Positions 1 through 6,945 are shown, numbered from the stretch's first letter. The stretch is 64,000 bases of DNA from Candidatus Nitrosopumilus limneticus (GCA_022117465.1 JAHCGZ010000001.1:62001-126000); one strand, 5' to 3'. Notes: generated by a model from the sequence alone, not told the origin. Program-made: numbers and translations.

Positions 1-414
1 TCCAACATCATGTCTACTTTGCATATGTCTTGACAATTTTAGCCCATCATTTACTAATCCTCCAAGATATACAATTCTTTTAACACCAGATTTAGTTGCA
101 GCTTGTAAAAAATTTTCTGCCTGTATTTTTTCTCTATCTGCAAATTTTGCCCATTCTTTTTTTGAACCTTCCATAGAATGAAGTAAATAAAATGCAATTT
201 CAATTCCTTTAGTTGCAGTTTCCAAAGAATTCATATCAAAAGCATCTGCTTTCACATACCTAACATTTTGTGTATCAGGAAATTTAGATCTAGACATGGC
301 CACAACTTTAAATCCAGAATCAGATAATTTTGCCAATAATTTTTTTCCAATAAATCCTGTCGAACCAGTTACCAAAATATTATATGGATTATTTTGAGTC
401 ATAAGATCAGACAT
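1..414 (-). CDS. NAD(P)-binding SDR/NmrA-like protein, N-terminal part
   Basis: The gene runs off the left edge, so only about 138 N-terminal residues are visible. Near the start is a Rossmann dinucleotide motif (VTGSTGFIGKKL), and further on come YLLHSM, ADR and RIVYLGGL segments. These are typical of extended or atypical SDRs of the NmrA/DUF2867 group, which bind NAD(P)H. Start ATG at 414; an in-frame ATG at 402 is an alternative. It begins 3 bp after the stop of the preceding gene and so is probably the third gene of an operon read from 983. SDRs of this type often sit beside photolyases in bacterial photo-oxidative stress clusters (family knowledge). The substrate is unknown. Confidence 0.8.
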   Translation of the reverse strand, partial: MSDLMTQNNPYNILVTGSTGFIGKKLLAKLSDSGFKVVAMSRSKFPDTQNVRYVKADAFDMNSLETATKGIEIAFYLLHSMEGSKKEWAKFADREKIQAENFLQAATKSGVKRIVYLGGLVNDGLKLSRHMQSRHDVG

Positions 415-416
415 TT

Positions 417-794
417 TTAAAACACATCATTTAATTTTTTAAGTTTCATTAAATTAGTAATTTCAATATTACTACTTAATGTAATAATTTTTGCAAGTTT
501 AGGATTTGCTTTCTCACCAAGTTTCAATACAGTATCGCCTCGAAATCTAACTTCAATTGTAGTTTTTGCATTTGCCAAATTTTTCGCAAGATCCTTTGCT
601 TCAGATAGTTCTTTCAAAAAACCAGGCATTTTTTTAATTTCAATTGGAAAATCAATCACATCAATAATTTTTGTACTTCCGTCTGCTGTAAAATTAATCA
701 TTGGTGTACCGTCACAACTAACGTTAAGTGTTCCTTTATCAAGATAAGATAAAAAATTAGCGGGGAATTTGAAGTGTTTCATTCTCATCCACAC
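417..794 (-). CDS. conserved hypothetical protein
   Basis: This encodes a 125-residue soluble protein with no signal peptide or membrane segment. The start as given is a GTG that directly abuts the stop codon of the upstream gene; ATGs at codons 3 and 5 are equally possible. The sequence is beta-rich at the N terminus (DGTPMINFTADGS) and Lys/Leu-rich towards the C terminus. I do not recognise a family. It is the middle gene of the operon 983 to 1, between a 62-residue protein and an NmrA-like SDR, so it is probably controlled by the TTGGCACTA promoter upstream of 983. Confidence 0.65.
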   Translation of the reverse strand: MWMRMKHFKFPANFLSYLDKGTLNVSCDGTPMINFTADGSTKIIDVIDFPIEIKKMPGFLKELSEAKDLAKNLANAKTTIEVRFRGDTVLKLGEKANPKLAKIITLSSNIEITNLMKLKKLNDVF

Positions 795-983
795 CTATTT
801 TGTTGCTGTTATGGTTAGTTTACCACTTAAGGAAATTGTACCTGTTGGAACTACTACATTGTCTTTCATAATCTTACCTGCCAACTCTAGATTGTGAAAA
901 TCATAAGTTATTGCAGCGTGTTTCTCTGTAAGTTTATCAAAGATTTCAGCAAGTAAATTTGCCCATTCTTGTTCTTCTGCCAT
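795..983 (-). CDS. small hypothetical protein, first gene of SDR operon
   Basis: This encodes a 62-residue soluble protein with an acidic helical N-terminal half (EEQEWANLLAEIFDKL) and a beta-rich C-terminal half ending GTISLSGKLTITATK. No known family was recognised. Start ATG at 983 has a TATA-like TTAAATATG centred about 25 bp upstream, which fits a leaderless transcript, and a TTGGCACTA element centred 54 bp upstream. It is followed without a gap by two further genes in the same direction, so it is the promoter-proximal gene of that operon. Confidence 0.65.
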   Translation of the reverse strand: MAEEQEWANLLAEIFDKLTEKHAAITYDFHNLELAGKIMKDNVVVPTGTISLSGKLTITATK

Positions 984-1003
984 TGTGAGATTTCTAGATT
1001 TGT

Positions 1004-1041
1004 CATATTTAACCCATGGAAAAAAATATTGATAGTGCCAA
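1004..1041 (-). promoter_or_regulatory. promoter with TTGGCACTA element for 983 operon
   Basis: On the minus strand TTGGCACTA (1033-1041) lies about 29 bp upstream of a TATA-like TTAAATATG (1004-1012). The element centre is 54 bp from the ATG at 983. The same layout is found upstream of several other genes in this window, which supports its being a true regulatory site. Confidence 0.6.
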
Positions 1042-1058
1042 AATCAGTGACTATTGCA

Positions 1059-1095
1059 TTACCACTAGAGAATATTATTAGCATTAGTTATATAT
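1059..1095 (+). promoter_or_regulatory. promoter with variant TTACCACTA element for B12 protein
   Basis: TTACCACTA (1059-1067) differs from the TTRGCACTA consensus at one base. It lies 28 bp upstream of a TATA box, TTATATAT (1088-1095), and its centre is exactly 54 bp from the GTG start at 1117. The spacing matches the perfect copies elsewhere, which makes this a plausible weaker or autoregulatory site. An even less perfect TTAGCATTA at 1078 is at the wrong distance. Confidence 0.45.
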
Positions 1096-1116
1096 CAACA
1101 ATAAAGAAATCGGTAT

Positions 1117-1971
1117 GTGGTATACATCAGAGCTAAAAAAGTTAAATCCGATCTATATCTCTATCTAGTCAAAAGTATATGGGATTCTAAAAAGAGTACA
1201 TCAAAACAAGAAATTATAAAATATCTAGGTAAAGCAGATAATGTAGTAAAAGATGATATTCCAGAGGAATTCAGAAATGATGCCAAAATTTTATCAGTTC
1301 TAGCATCCTACAATCCAAAGGATATTCAAAAGAGGGAGGATGCCACATTAAAATCAAAACAGCAATTATATAAAAAATTAACAGATGGAAATTTAGATGA
1401 ATGTATAAAAATTTACAAAAATTATATCGACGTATTTAATATCCCAGATTTCTTTGATAAAATCTTTAGACCAGTAATGGCAAAAATAGGAGAAGAGTGG
1501 TCAAACGGAAGATTATCTATTGCAACTGAACATGTTGCAAGTAATGTTGCCCAAACATTAGTAAAAATTATAGTAGAGCAAATATCAGGTGCAGGAAATA
1601 AAAAGAAAATAATGATATGTGTTCCAGTAGGAGAAGAGCATCATATTGGATGTGATGTTTTAGAATCATATCTAACAATAAAGGGATTCAAAGTTTTTAA
1701 TATGGGAACATCAATACCAGCAGAATCAATAATAGAATTCATAAATATGAAAAAACCAGATATCTTACTAATTTCAATAACAATCAATGACAACATATCA
1801 GCTGGACAGAGATTAGTAAAGAAAATCAGAGAGCATAGCAAAATTCCAATTTTAATTGGAGGATATGCAACACAAATTAAAAACCCTCCAAAATTTGAAG
1901 CAGAAGTAGTAGGTGATGCAAGTTTGGAAGAAATTCCAAAGATATTAAGAAAAATTGTATTACCTAATTAG
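1117..1971 (+). CDS. B12-binding protein with CarH-type photoreceptor motifs
   Basis: This 284-residue protein has three parts. Residues 1-45 resemble the N-terminal segment of IS1634-like transposases (VYIRAKKVK, IKYLGK). Residues 80-155 form a helical B12-binding cap, and 163-280 a Rossmann-like cobalamin domain. The cap has W128-x9-E138-H139, the motif that in CarH/LitR surrounds the adenosyl group of AdoCbl. The cobalamin domain has E173-x-H175-x-x-G178, in which H175 would be the lower axial ligand. No methyltransferase or mutase partner is adjacent, and there is no MerR DNA-binding domain. I infer a light- or cobalamin-responsive regulator; a plain corrinoid carrier is the alternative. 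Start GTG lies 26 bp downstream of a TATA box. The last 8 bp overlap the convergent gene. Confidence 0.75.
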   Translation: MVYIRAKKVKSDLYLYLVKSIWDSKKSTSKQEIIKYLGKADNVVKDDIPEEFRNDAKILSVLASYNPKDIQKREDATLKSKQQLYKKLTDGNLDECIKIYKNYIDVFNIPDFFDKIFRPVMAKIGEEWSNGRLSIATEHVASNVAQTLVKIIVEQISGAGNKKKIMICVPVGEEHHIGCDVLESYLTIKGFKVFNMGTSIPAESIIEFINMKKPDILLISITINDNISAGQRLVKKIREHSKIPILIGGYATQIKNPPKFEAEVVGDASLEEIPKILRKIVLPN

Positions 1972-3313
1972 AATTTAAAAAAGATTCAATTTTTGGAACA
2001 CATAAAATGGAACTATGTGCGGCTGAATCTGTGCCTATTCCATAGCTAATTGTGGAATCACCTACAAAAAATAATCCACTAATTCCAGGAATCTCATGAG
2101 GCATTTTAGATTTCCAAACTTTACCAGGCTCCTTAACTACTGATTCAACTAATTTCCATGCCATGGCGCGTTCCCAAATCAATGATGAATCAAATTTTGG
2201 ATAAATTGAAGAAATTTCCTGTTTCATTTTACTTACGATATTTTTAATTTTTTCAGAATCCTCAGTTTCTGAAGGAAGGACAGGAGTTCCTGCAATAATC
2301 AAATGTTCACCAGGGGGAGAAACTGATGGAGTAATATTTGATATGAAAAAAATACCTTTAGTTACATAATTAGCACCTACTGGAAATACAACTTGACGAG
2401 TATCTAATTGAGAATTTAATGCAAAATGTACTTCAACAACTGAAGTCGTTTTATTTAATTTATCAATTTTTTGAACAAATTCTTTATCAATTATATTTTC
2501 TTCAAATAGTTGATTCAATGCAGTGTATGCAGGATAAGATATTACAACTGAATTTGTGGCAATAAGTTTTTCAGAATTTAAAGAATCAATAACAACGACT
2601 CCAGTTACTTTGGAATTTTCAATAATTATTTTTTTTACTGAGTGTTTTGTTTGAATATTACCATCTTTTTCTAAAATGAAATCAGCAAGAACATGACAAA
2701 TTGAGTCATACCCTCCATTATCAGGATATGCAAATTCACTTGTTCCACCCTTAAACGGGTTGGCTCTAATAATGGTTCTAGCAAACTCACCTAATGAGAT
2801 ATGATCTGCAGTGTCAGCAAATGCCAACATGCATACGGCTTCAAAAAATGCTTTTGTATCAGAATCCAAATTACTAGTAATTTTTGTCAATGGGACTTCA
2901 TCCCATAATTCAGTTTTTTCAATTGAAGAAAATGCTAATGGTAGTAATAACTTTAGAAGTCTTACTCTACTTTTAAACGGAATTAAAGATAATTTTAGTA
3001 AATCAATCATTCCCTTTGGATAAATATGAAATCCAGTGTCTGCATAAAATGCAATGTCATGAACCTTTGCAAGTTTTAATCTAGATTCAATTTGCAAATT
3101 CTTTAAAATTGTGAAAATTGCAGATTTTTTATAAAAAGGCATTATGTGAAAACCATTATCTAAAATGTGATTTTTGTATTCCATTGAAGTAGTTCGTCCA
3201 CCTAATTTTGCGGATTTTTCTAAGACCATTACTTTATGGCCTTTATTTACTAACATAGCACCAGCAGTTAAACCGCCAACACCTGCACCAATGATTATTG
3301 TAGGAAGAGCCAC
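1964..3313 (-). CDS. FAD-dependent phytoene desaturase/amine-oxidase-like enzyme
   Basis: An FAD-binding oxidoreductase of about 449 residues in the CrtI/carotenoid isomerase/amine oxidase superfamily. The N terminus has IIIGAGVGGLTAG (GxGxxG dinucleotide fold) followed by LEKSAKLGGRTTS. The C terminus has FFVGDSTISYGIGTDSAAHS, the second FAD contact typical of the family. I chose GTG at 3313 because a TATA-like TTAAATAG lies about 25 bp upstream and a TTAGCACTA element 53 bp upstream; a TTG at 3325 would add four residues. The substrate may be a carotenoid or another lipid, which the sequence does not settle. It is convergent with the CarH-like gene, overlapping by 8 bp. Confidence 0.8.
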   Translation of the reverse strand: MALPTIIIGAGVGGLTAGAMLVNKGHKVMVLEKSAKLGGRTTSMEYKNHILDNGFHIMPFYKKSAIFTILKNLQIESRLKLAKVHDIAFYADTGFHIYPKGMIDLLKLSLIPFKSRVRLLKLLLPLAFSSIEKTELWDEVPLTKITSNLDSDTKAFFEAVCMLAFADTADHISLGEFARTIIRANPFKGGTSEFAYPDNGGYDSICHVLADFILEKDGNIQTKHSVKKIIIENSKVTGVVVIDSLNSEKLIATNSVVISYPAYTALNQLFEENIIDKEFVQKIDKLNKTTSVVEVHFALNSQLDTRQVVFPVGANYVTKGIFFISNITPSVSPPGEHLIIAGTPVLPSETEDSEKIKNIVSKMKQEISSIYPKFDSSLIWERAMAWKLVESVVKEPGKVWKSKMPHEIPGISGLFFVGDSTISYGIGTDSAAHSSILCVPKIESFLNSN

Positions 3314-3332
3314 AAAAGAAATCAATTATTTT

Positions 3333-3370
3333 TCTATTTAATTGAGGCTAACTTTATTTTATAGTGCTAA
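3333..3370 (-). promoter_or_regulatory. promoter with TTAGCACTA element for flavoprotein
   Basis: On the minus strand TTAGCACTA (3362-3370) lies 28 bp upstream of TTAAATAG (3333-3342). The element centre is 53 bp from the GTG start at 3313, matching the layout at other promoters of the proposed regulon. Confidence 0.55.
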
Positions 3371-3379
3371 CTAAAAATA

Positions 3380-3820
3380 TTAGGATAATTTAGAATAAGA
3401 TTCAGCACAAATAATAAATTCAGACATTACAAAATTCATTCTTTTTAAAAGTAAAATTTTTAGAAATGGAATAAATTTTAAAAATCCATTTAGTTTCAAA
3501 TTTACCAAAATAGAAATGTCAGTCCCCGATGAATTTGAATTATAAGTTTCAAAAAAAGACGTACCTTTAACTGGACCAGTCAAAATAAACACTTTATGTA
3601 TATTAGGTCTAATGATTACATGTTTTGTTTTAATTTCTAAACGTCTACCTAAAAACTCAATAGATTCCAATACAATTTTTTCGTCAGATAAATCGCTAAT
3701 TACTTTTAAAGATTTAAAATATTTAGGCATAATTTTATGAAAGTTTTCAATATCTGTACTTAATTGAAAAATCACATCACGATCAAGATTACTTTTTTGA
3801 AGAAAGTTGTGTTCACTCAT
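3380..3820 (-). CDS. SRPBCC/polyketide-cyclase-like protein
   Basis: A 146-residue protein whose N-terminal half follows the SRPBCC (START-like) pattern: charged start, FQLSTDIENFHKIMP, then alternating beta strands (KIVLESIEFLGRRLEIKTKHVI) and a C-terminal amphipathic helix. SRPBCC proteins bind hydrophobic ligands in a deep pocket. No catalytic residues can be assigned. Its start overlaps the end of the upstream gene by 8 bp, so the two are co-transcribed, probably from the TTAGCACTA promoter near 4229. Another SRPBCC protein is at 27190 but is not a close match. Confidence 0.55.
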   Translation of the reverse strand: MSEHNFLQKSNLDRDVIFQLSTDIENFHKIMPKYFKSLKVISDLSDEKIVLESIEFLGRRLEIKTKHVIIRPNIHKVFILTGPVKGTSFFETYNSNSSGTDISILVNLKLNGFLKFIPFLKILLLKRMNFVMSEFIICAESYSKLS

Positions 3821-4175
3821 GATATGAAATTAGTTTCAAATATTCCCATAAATTTGATTTTATTACATGCATCTCAGGATAAAACTTTTGAATTTCTAAA
3901 CATAAAATAGCTAAAGACCGCTTGACTGATTCTGTCATTATTGGATCAGTCATTGTAAATAATCTAATTGTTGTTTTATTTTTGTTAGTGATTATTTGAA
4001 TAAAAAATTCATGATGCGATTTATCAATGACGACAGTAGATAGTAATGCATTAGTTCCTCTTGTATCAATGTACAAATCATTAATTTTAATTAAAGGTGA
4101 TTTCTCAAAAATTGGTTTAAATAAAATTGAAAAATCAAAAAGATTTAGAGATTTATCTAATACTATATGAGACAT
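3813..4175 (-). CDS. hypothetical protein, first gene of SRPBCC operon
   Basis: A soluble protein of about 120 residues with no recognised domain. The pattern of strands and helices (ALLSTVVIDKSHHEFFIQIIT, then TIRLFTMTD, then a helix) suggests a small alpha/beta fold. ATG at 4175 was preferred over an upstream TTG at 4187 because a TTAGCACTA element is centred 54 bp and an AT-rich TATA-like stretch about 26 bp upstream of it. It overlaps the downstream SRPBCC gene by 8 bp. Confidence 0.6.
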   Translation of the reverse strand: MSHIVLDKSLNLFDFSILFKPIFEKSPLIKINDLYIDTRGTNALLSTVVIDKSHHEFFIQIITNKNKTTIRLFTMTDPIMTESVKRSLAILCLEIQKFYPEMHVIKSNLWEYLKLISYHE

Positions 4176-4196
4176 TATTTTTGTCAAAATTAATGG

Positions 4197-4233
4197 TATT
4201 AAAATAAAATAAAAAAAAAGCTACTAGTGCTAA
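4197..4233 (-). promoter_or_regulatory. promoter with TTAGCACTA element for SRPBCC operon
   Basis: On the minus strand TTAGCACTA (4225-4233) precedes an AT-rich TATA-like TATTTTAATA near 4201. The element centre is 54 bp from the ATG at 4175, as in the other members of the set. Confidence 0.5.
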
Positions 4234-4250
4234 AAAAAGTTGAAAATCAC

Positions 4251-4259
4251 TAGTGCTAA
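4251..4259 (-). promoter_or_regulatory. extra TTAGCACTA copy in divergent region
   Basis: This is a second copy in the same orientation, 26 bp further upstream of the SRPBCC operon than the proximal site and 34 bp from the oppositely oriented site of the TFB gene. Three copies in 73 bp suggest that several regulator molecules bind between these divergent genes. Confidence 0.45.
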
Positions 4260-4288
4260 AATATAAAATTATTTAATTTCTAGATCAA

Positions 4289-4329
4289 TTAGCACTAGAT
4301 GAAAAATGTTCGATGTTTTAAATAAAATA
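4289..4329 (+). promoter_or_regulatory. promoter with TTAGCACTA element for TFB
   Basis: TTAGCACTA (4289-4297) lies 28 bp upstream of a TATA-like TTTTAAATAAAAT (4317-4329). Its centre is 53 bp from the ATG at 4346. If the TFB itself works at these promoters, this site would allow autoregulation. Confidence 0.55.
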
Positions 4330-4345
4330 ATAACATAATGGGGTT

Positions 4346-5257
4346 ATGCAAGCAGAATTAATTCATCAGAAGAATTGTAGAAAAAACCATTTAATTACAG
4401 ATATGCATACAGGGGAGATTGCATGCTCTAGTTGTGGTGCTGTATCATTAGAACAAATATTTGATATGGGATATGAGAATTCTGCATCAAATGCAAATGA
4501 TTATCAAAACAATACACGCGTAGGAGCCAAGAGATCACTAAAGATGATCGATATGGGATTATCAACATTAATTGAATCCAATGACAAAGACGCTACAGGA
4601 AAATCATTATCAATTGAAAATAAAAGAATGTTTTATAGATTAAGAATGTGGGACAGAAATAGTCGTTCTGCAGTTACATCAAAATCATTTCAAAAAGCAT
4701 TTACATTATTAGATGCAATGGGTTCAAAACTAGGATTACCAGAATCAGTTGTAGAAGAAAGCGCTTATTTATTTAGAAAAGTTGCAGCTAGAAAAATTCT
4801 AGCAGGTAGATCAACTGCAGCTATGCTATCTGCAACAATTTATGCCACTTGTAGAATCACTGACACTCCAAGAACATTACAAGATATTTCAGATGCATCT
4901 AACATAAAGAAAAAAGTTTTGCAAAGAACATACAGGTATTTAGCAAAAGAGATGAATATTAATCCGGAAGCTTATACCCCATCTGAATTTGTCACAAGGA
5001 TAGCAAAAGGATTGAATCTTTCTGAAAAAACACAAAGGTTAGCATTTAAGATATTAGACTCGTGTGCAAAAAGACAAGTATCCACTAGTAAAAATCCCAT
5101 GGCTATGGCAGCAGCAGCCATTCACCTTGCAGCAACAATGAATTCTGAACGCATGTCACAACTCAAAATATCAAAAATTTCTGGCATAAGTGCAGTGACA
5201 ATCAGAGAAAGAAGAAAAGAGATACTAACCAAAATAGGAGATGTGTTAGTTGGGTAG
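4346..5257 (+). CDS. tfb: transcription initiation factor TFB
   Basis: This 303-residue protein is an archaeal TFIIB homologue that bridges TBP-TATA and RNA polymerase. The zinc ribbon has ligands C11, H15, C27 and C30 (C-x3-H instead of C-x2-C in the first knuckle). A B-reader/linker follows, then two cyclin-like repeats from about residue 110 to the end, with the usual RSTAAMLSATIYATCR and AMAAAAIHLAATM helices. The C-terminal helix TIRERRKEIL is the BRE-binding HTH. Thaumarchaea carry several TFBs, so this one may be promoter-selective. Its stop overlaps a small zinc protein by 8 bp, and its promoter carries a TTAGCACTA element shared with neighbouring genes. Confidence 0.93.
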   Translation: MQAELIHQKNCRKNHLITDMHTGEIACSSCGAVSLEQIFDMGYENSASNANDYQNNTRVGAKRSLKMIDMGLSTLIESNDKDATGKSLSIENKRMFYRLRMWDRNSRSAVTSKSFQKAFTLLDAMGSKLGLPESVVEESAYLFRKVAARKILAGRSTAAMLSATIYATCRITDTPRTLQDISDASNIKKKVLQRTYRYLAKEMNINPEAYTPSEFVTRIAKGLNLSEKTQRLAFKILDSCAKRQVSTSKNPMAMAAAAIHLAATMNSERMSQLKISKISGISAVTIRERRKEILTKIGDVLVG

Positions 5258-5435
5258 AACTTGTAGAAATATCTGTTTGAGATATCAGGCGGATCCAGTA
5301 CCAAATAAAATTAGATACGAAATTGGGCAAAAACGATGCACATTTTGTGGTATTTTCATGAAAGACTGTGATACAAGATGTATCTGTTGTAAAGCTGTAC
5401 TAAGAACTAAACCAAGAAGTAAAAAGAAAGAATAA
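5250..5435 (+). CDS. small zinc-ribbon protein coupled to TFB
   Basis: A 61-residue basic protein with two Cys pairs (CTFC and CICC, plus Cys at 5, 9 and 40), consistent with a zinc ribbon, and a Lys/Arg-rich C-terminal tail. The start is a TTG that overlaps the end of the TFB gene by 8 bp, so translation of the two is probably coupled. Small proteins of this kind often occur beside TFB genes in this lineage (recalled, not checked). A nucleic-acid-binding role is likely but unproven. Confidence 0.7.
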   Translation: MGRTCRNICLRYQADPVPNKIRYEIGQKRCTFCGIFMKDCDTRCICCKAVLRTKPRSKKKE

Positions 5436-5456
5436 CCAAAATATCTATATTTTAAT

Positions 5457-6140
5457 TTATTTTTTAAAGATTCTTTTTCTTAAAACAATTACAAATAACA
5501 ACGAAGGAATACCAATTAGCATAGAAATTGCAATAACGATTGAAACATAATCATTTAGAAATAATTTTGTATCTAACCAAGCTTTTGGAAGAATGGTAAA
5601 AAAATCAGCACCAGAAAAATCCTCTATGGTTCCAATAGCTAAACTATATTTTCCAGATTGATTTTTTTCATCCAATACTAGAATAAAGTATTGACCATCA
5701 GCGGGAATTATTGATTTAACTTCTTGCCTTTCCCAGTAAGTTACTTGTCCAAATGGTTCATAAAATTCATTTCCAGGATAATCACCCTCATATAGAAATT
5801 TTTGAATATTAGATTGAATGTCAGTAGATTTAGAATTTCCAGTAAAGATATCATCATTCATTAAAACTAATGAAGGAGAATAATTTTCAAGACCCTCAAG
5901 TTTAGGAATCACAATACTAGCATAAAATGAATCTCCTTTTTTGGCATCAAAGGTATAAAATTTGGTCTCACTAACGCCTAAATTTTCATAAATTGCCCAT
6001 GAAATTTTATGATCTGGTATAACTAATGCAGAATCATAATCTCTATGAGAATCATCATGACTAATTAATTTGTGTGCTTGTACAGTAGGAGATAATGAAA
6101 ATAAAATTAGAATTGAAAATAAAAATAAAATTGTTTTCAT
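5457..6140 (-). CDS. secreted, C-terminally membrane-anchored protein
   Basis: A 227-residue protein with a signal peptide (MKTILFLFSILILFSLS, probable cleavage after VQA), a beta-rich extracytoplasmic domain (about 25-185) and a C-terminal membrane helix (about 198-220) followed by RKRIFKK, which would be cytoplasmic. The domain has FYTFDAKKGDSFYASIVIP and YFILVLDEKNQSGKYSLAIG segments, similar to bacterial pre-peptidase/GOLD-like beta sandwiches. No catalytic residues are evident. It is probably displayed at the pseudoperiplasmic face. No ligand can be named. Confidence 0.7.
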   Translation of the reverse strand: MKTILFLFSILILFSLSPTVQAHKLISHDDSHRDYDSALVIPDHKISWAIYENLGVSETKFYTFDAKKGDSFYASIVIPKLEGLENYSPSLVLMNDDIFTGNSKSTDIQSNIQKFLYEGDYPGNEFYEPFGQVTYWERQEVKSIIPADGQYFILVLDEKNQSGKYSLAIGTIEDFSGADFFTILPKAWLDTKLFLNDYVSIVIAISMLIGIPSLLFVIVLRKRIFKK

Positions 6141-6190
6141 ATTATTTGATTAAAAAATTAGTATTTTAACAAAAAGATAATATCAAAATG

Positions 6191-6199
6191 TTAGCACTA
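6191..6199 (+). promoter_or_regulatory. TTAGCACTA element upstream of split-barrel gene
   Basis: A perfect TTAGCACTA in the sense orientation for the gene at 6268. The distance is 73 bp, not 53-55, and the best TATA-like sequence (AGATATTAAG, 6231-6240) is 41 bp away. Either the transcript has a short leader or this copy is not functional. Confidence 0.3.
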
Positions 6200-6267
6200 T
6201 TGAAATTAATGTAATTAATGATATTGAAAATAGATATTAAGATTCAATTGCTAAACAATGTAAAGAA

Positions 6268-6690
6268 ATGCAATATATTGAAAGTGAATTAGCTCCAGAT
6301 AAAAAAATACCAATTAGAATTGGATTCATCAAACCCAATGGATCACCTTCAATAATTTCATTATGGTACATCGACATTAATGGAAAAATTTATTGTGCCA
6401 CACAAAAAACTGCAAAAATCATACAATATTTACAAGATAATCCATTGTGTGGTTTTGAAATTGCATCAGATAGTCCACCTTACAAAGGTTCAAGAGGTGA
6501 AGGTATTGCTAAAATCATACCATCAAAAGGACAGGAAATTCTAGGCATTTTAATTAAAAAATATCTAGGAGAAAAAGAATCAACGTTATCAAAATTTCTA
6601 AAAGATCACTCTGAAAATGAAATTGCTATTGAAATTACGCCTAAAAAAATATTCCATTATGATTATTCAAAGAGAATGAAAGGAATATGA
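6268..6690 (+). CDS. pyridoxamine 5'-phosphate oxidase-like FMN-binding protein
   Basis: A 140-residue protein of the FMN-binding split-barrel family. The pattern IPIRIGFIKPNGSPSIISLWYIDINGKIYCATQKTAK is the usual first barrel half, with a SLWY segment contacting flavin and a K-x-x-K-I-x-x-L-x-x-N-P segment following. True PdxH catalytic residues are not identifiable, so the activity is left open (flavin- or F420-dependent reductase, or heme-related). It overlaps the downstream zinc-ribbon gene by 4 bp (ATGA), so the two are co-translated. Confidence 0.75.
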   Translation: MQYIESELAPDKKIPIRIGFIKPNGSPSIISLWYIDINGKIYCATQKTAKIIQYLQDNPLCGFEIASDSPPYKGSRGEGIAKIIPSKGQEILGILIKKYLGEKESTLSKFLKDHSENEIAIEITPKKIFHYDYSKRMKGI

Positions 6691-6824
6691 AAGACGATGG
6701 ATGTCCCACATGTGGTTCTAAAAATTTTGCCAATCTAGAGATGAAAAAGGATTCAGAAGGACAATCAGTATGGAGAAAACAATGTTACAAATGTAAAAAA
6801 TTTTGGCAAGGTACAATTGTTTAA
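6687..6824 (+). CDS. 45-residue zinc-ribbon protein
   Basis: A small ORF translated from ATGA overlapping the stop of the split-barrel gene. It reads MKDDGCPTCGSKNF... and ends KQCYKCKKFWQGTIV. The two knuckles C6-P-T-C9 and C33-Y-K-C36 form a classical zinc ribbon, similar to the TFIIS/transposase IS1-type ribbon. The overlap and the conserved cysteine spacing make it a real gene despite its size. Function unknown; nucleic-acid or protein binding is likely. Confidence 0.7.
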   Translation: MKDDGCPTCGSKNFANLEMKKDSEGQSVWRKQCYKCKKFWQGTIV

Positions 6825-6945
6825 TTTATTTGTTTACAAGTGGATAATTACGACTAACTGATTGTTTTACCACTACTGAATTTTATTTTTATGACAAGTT
6901 AAGAAAATCAAAACAATTAAGAATTGAAACACATGTAGTATAATA

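Noticed and set aside
1078-1086. TTAGCATTA as the element of the B12-protein promoter
   Set aside because: It is only 35 bp from the start and touches the TATA box; the TTACCACTA at 1059 fits the 54-bp rule much better.
1117-1251. Remnant of an insertion sequence
   Set aside because: Only a transposase-like N-terminal segment is seen. It continues in frame into an intact B12-binding protein, and there are no terminal repeats or catalytic residues.
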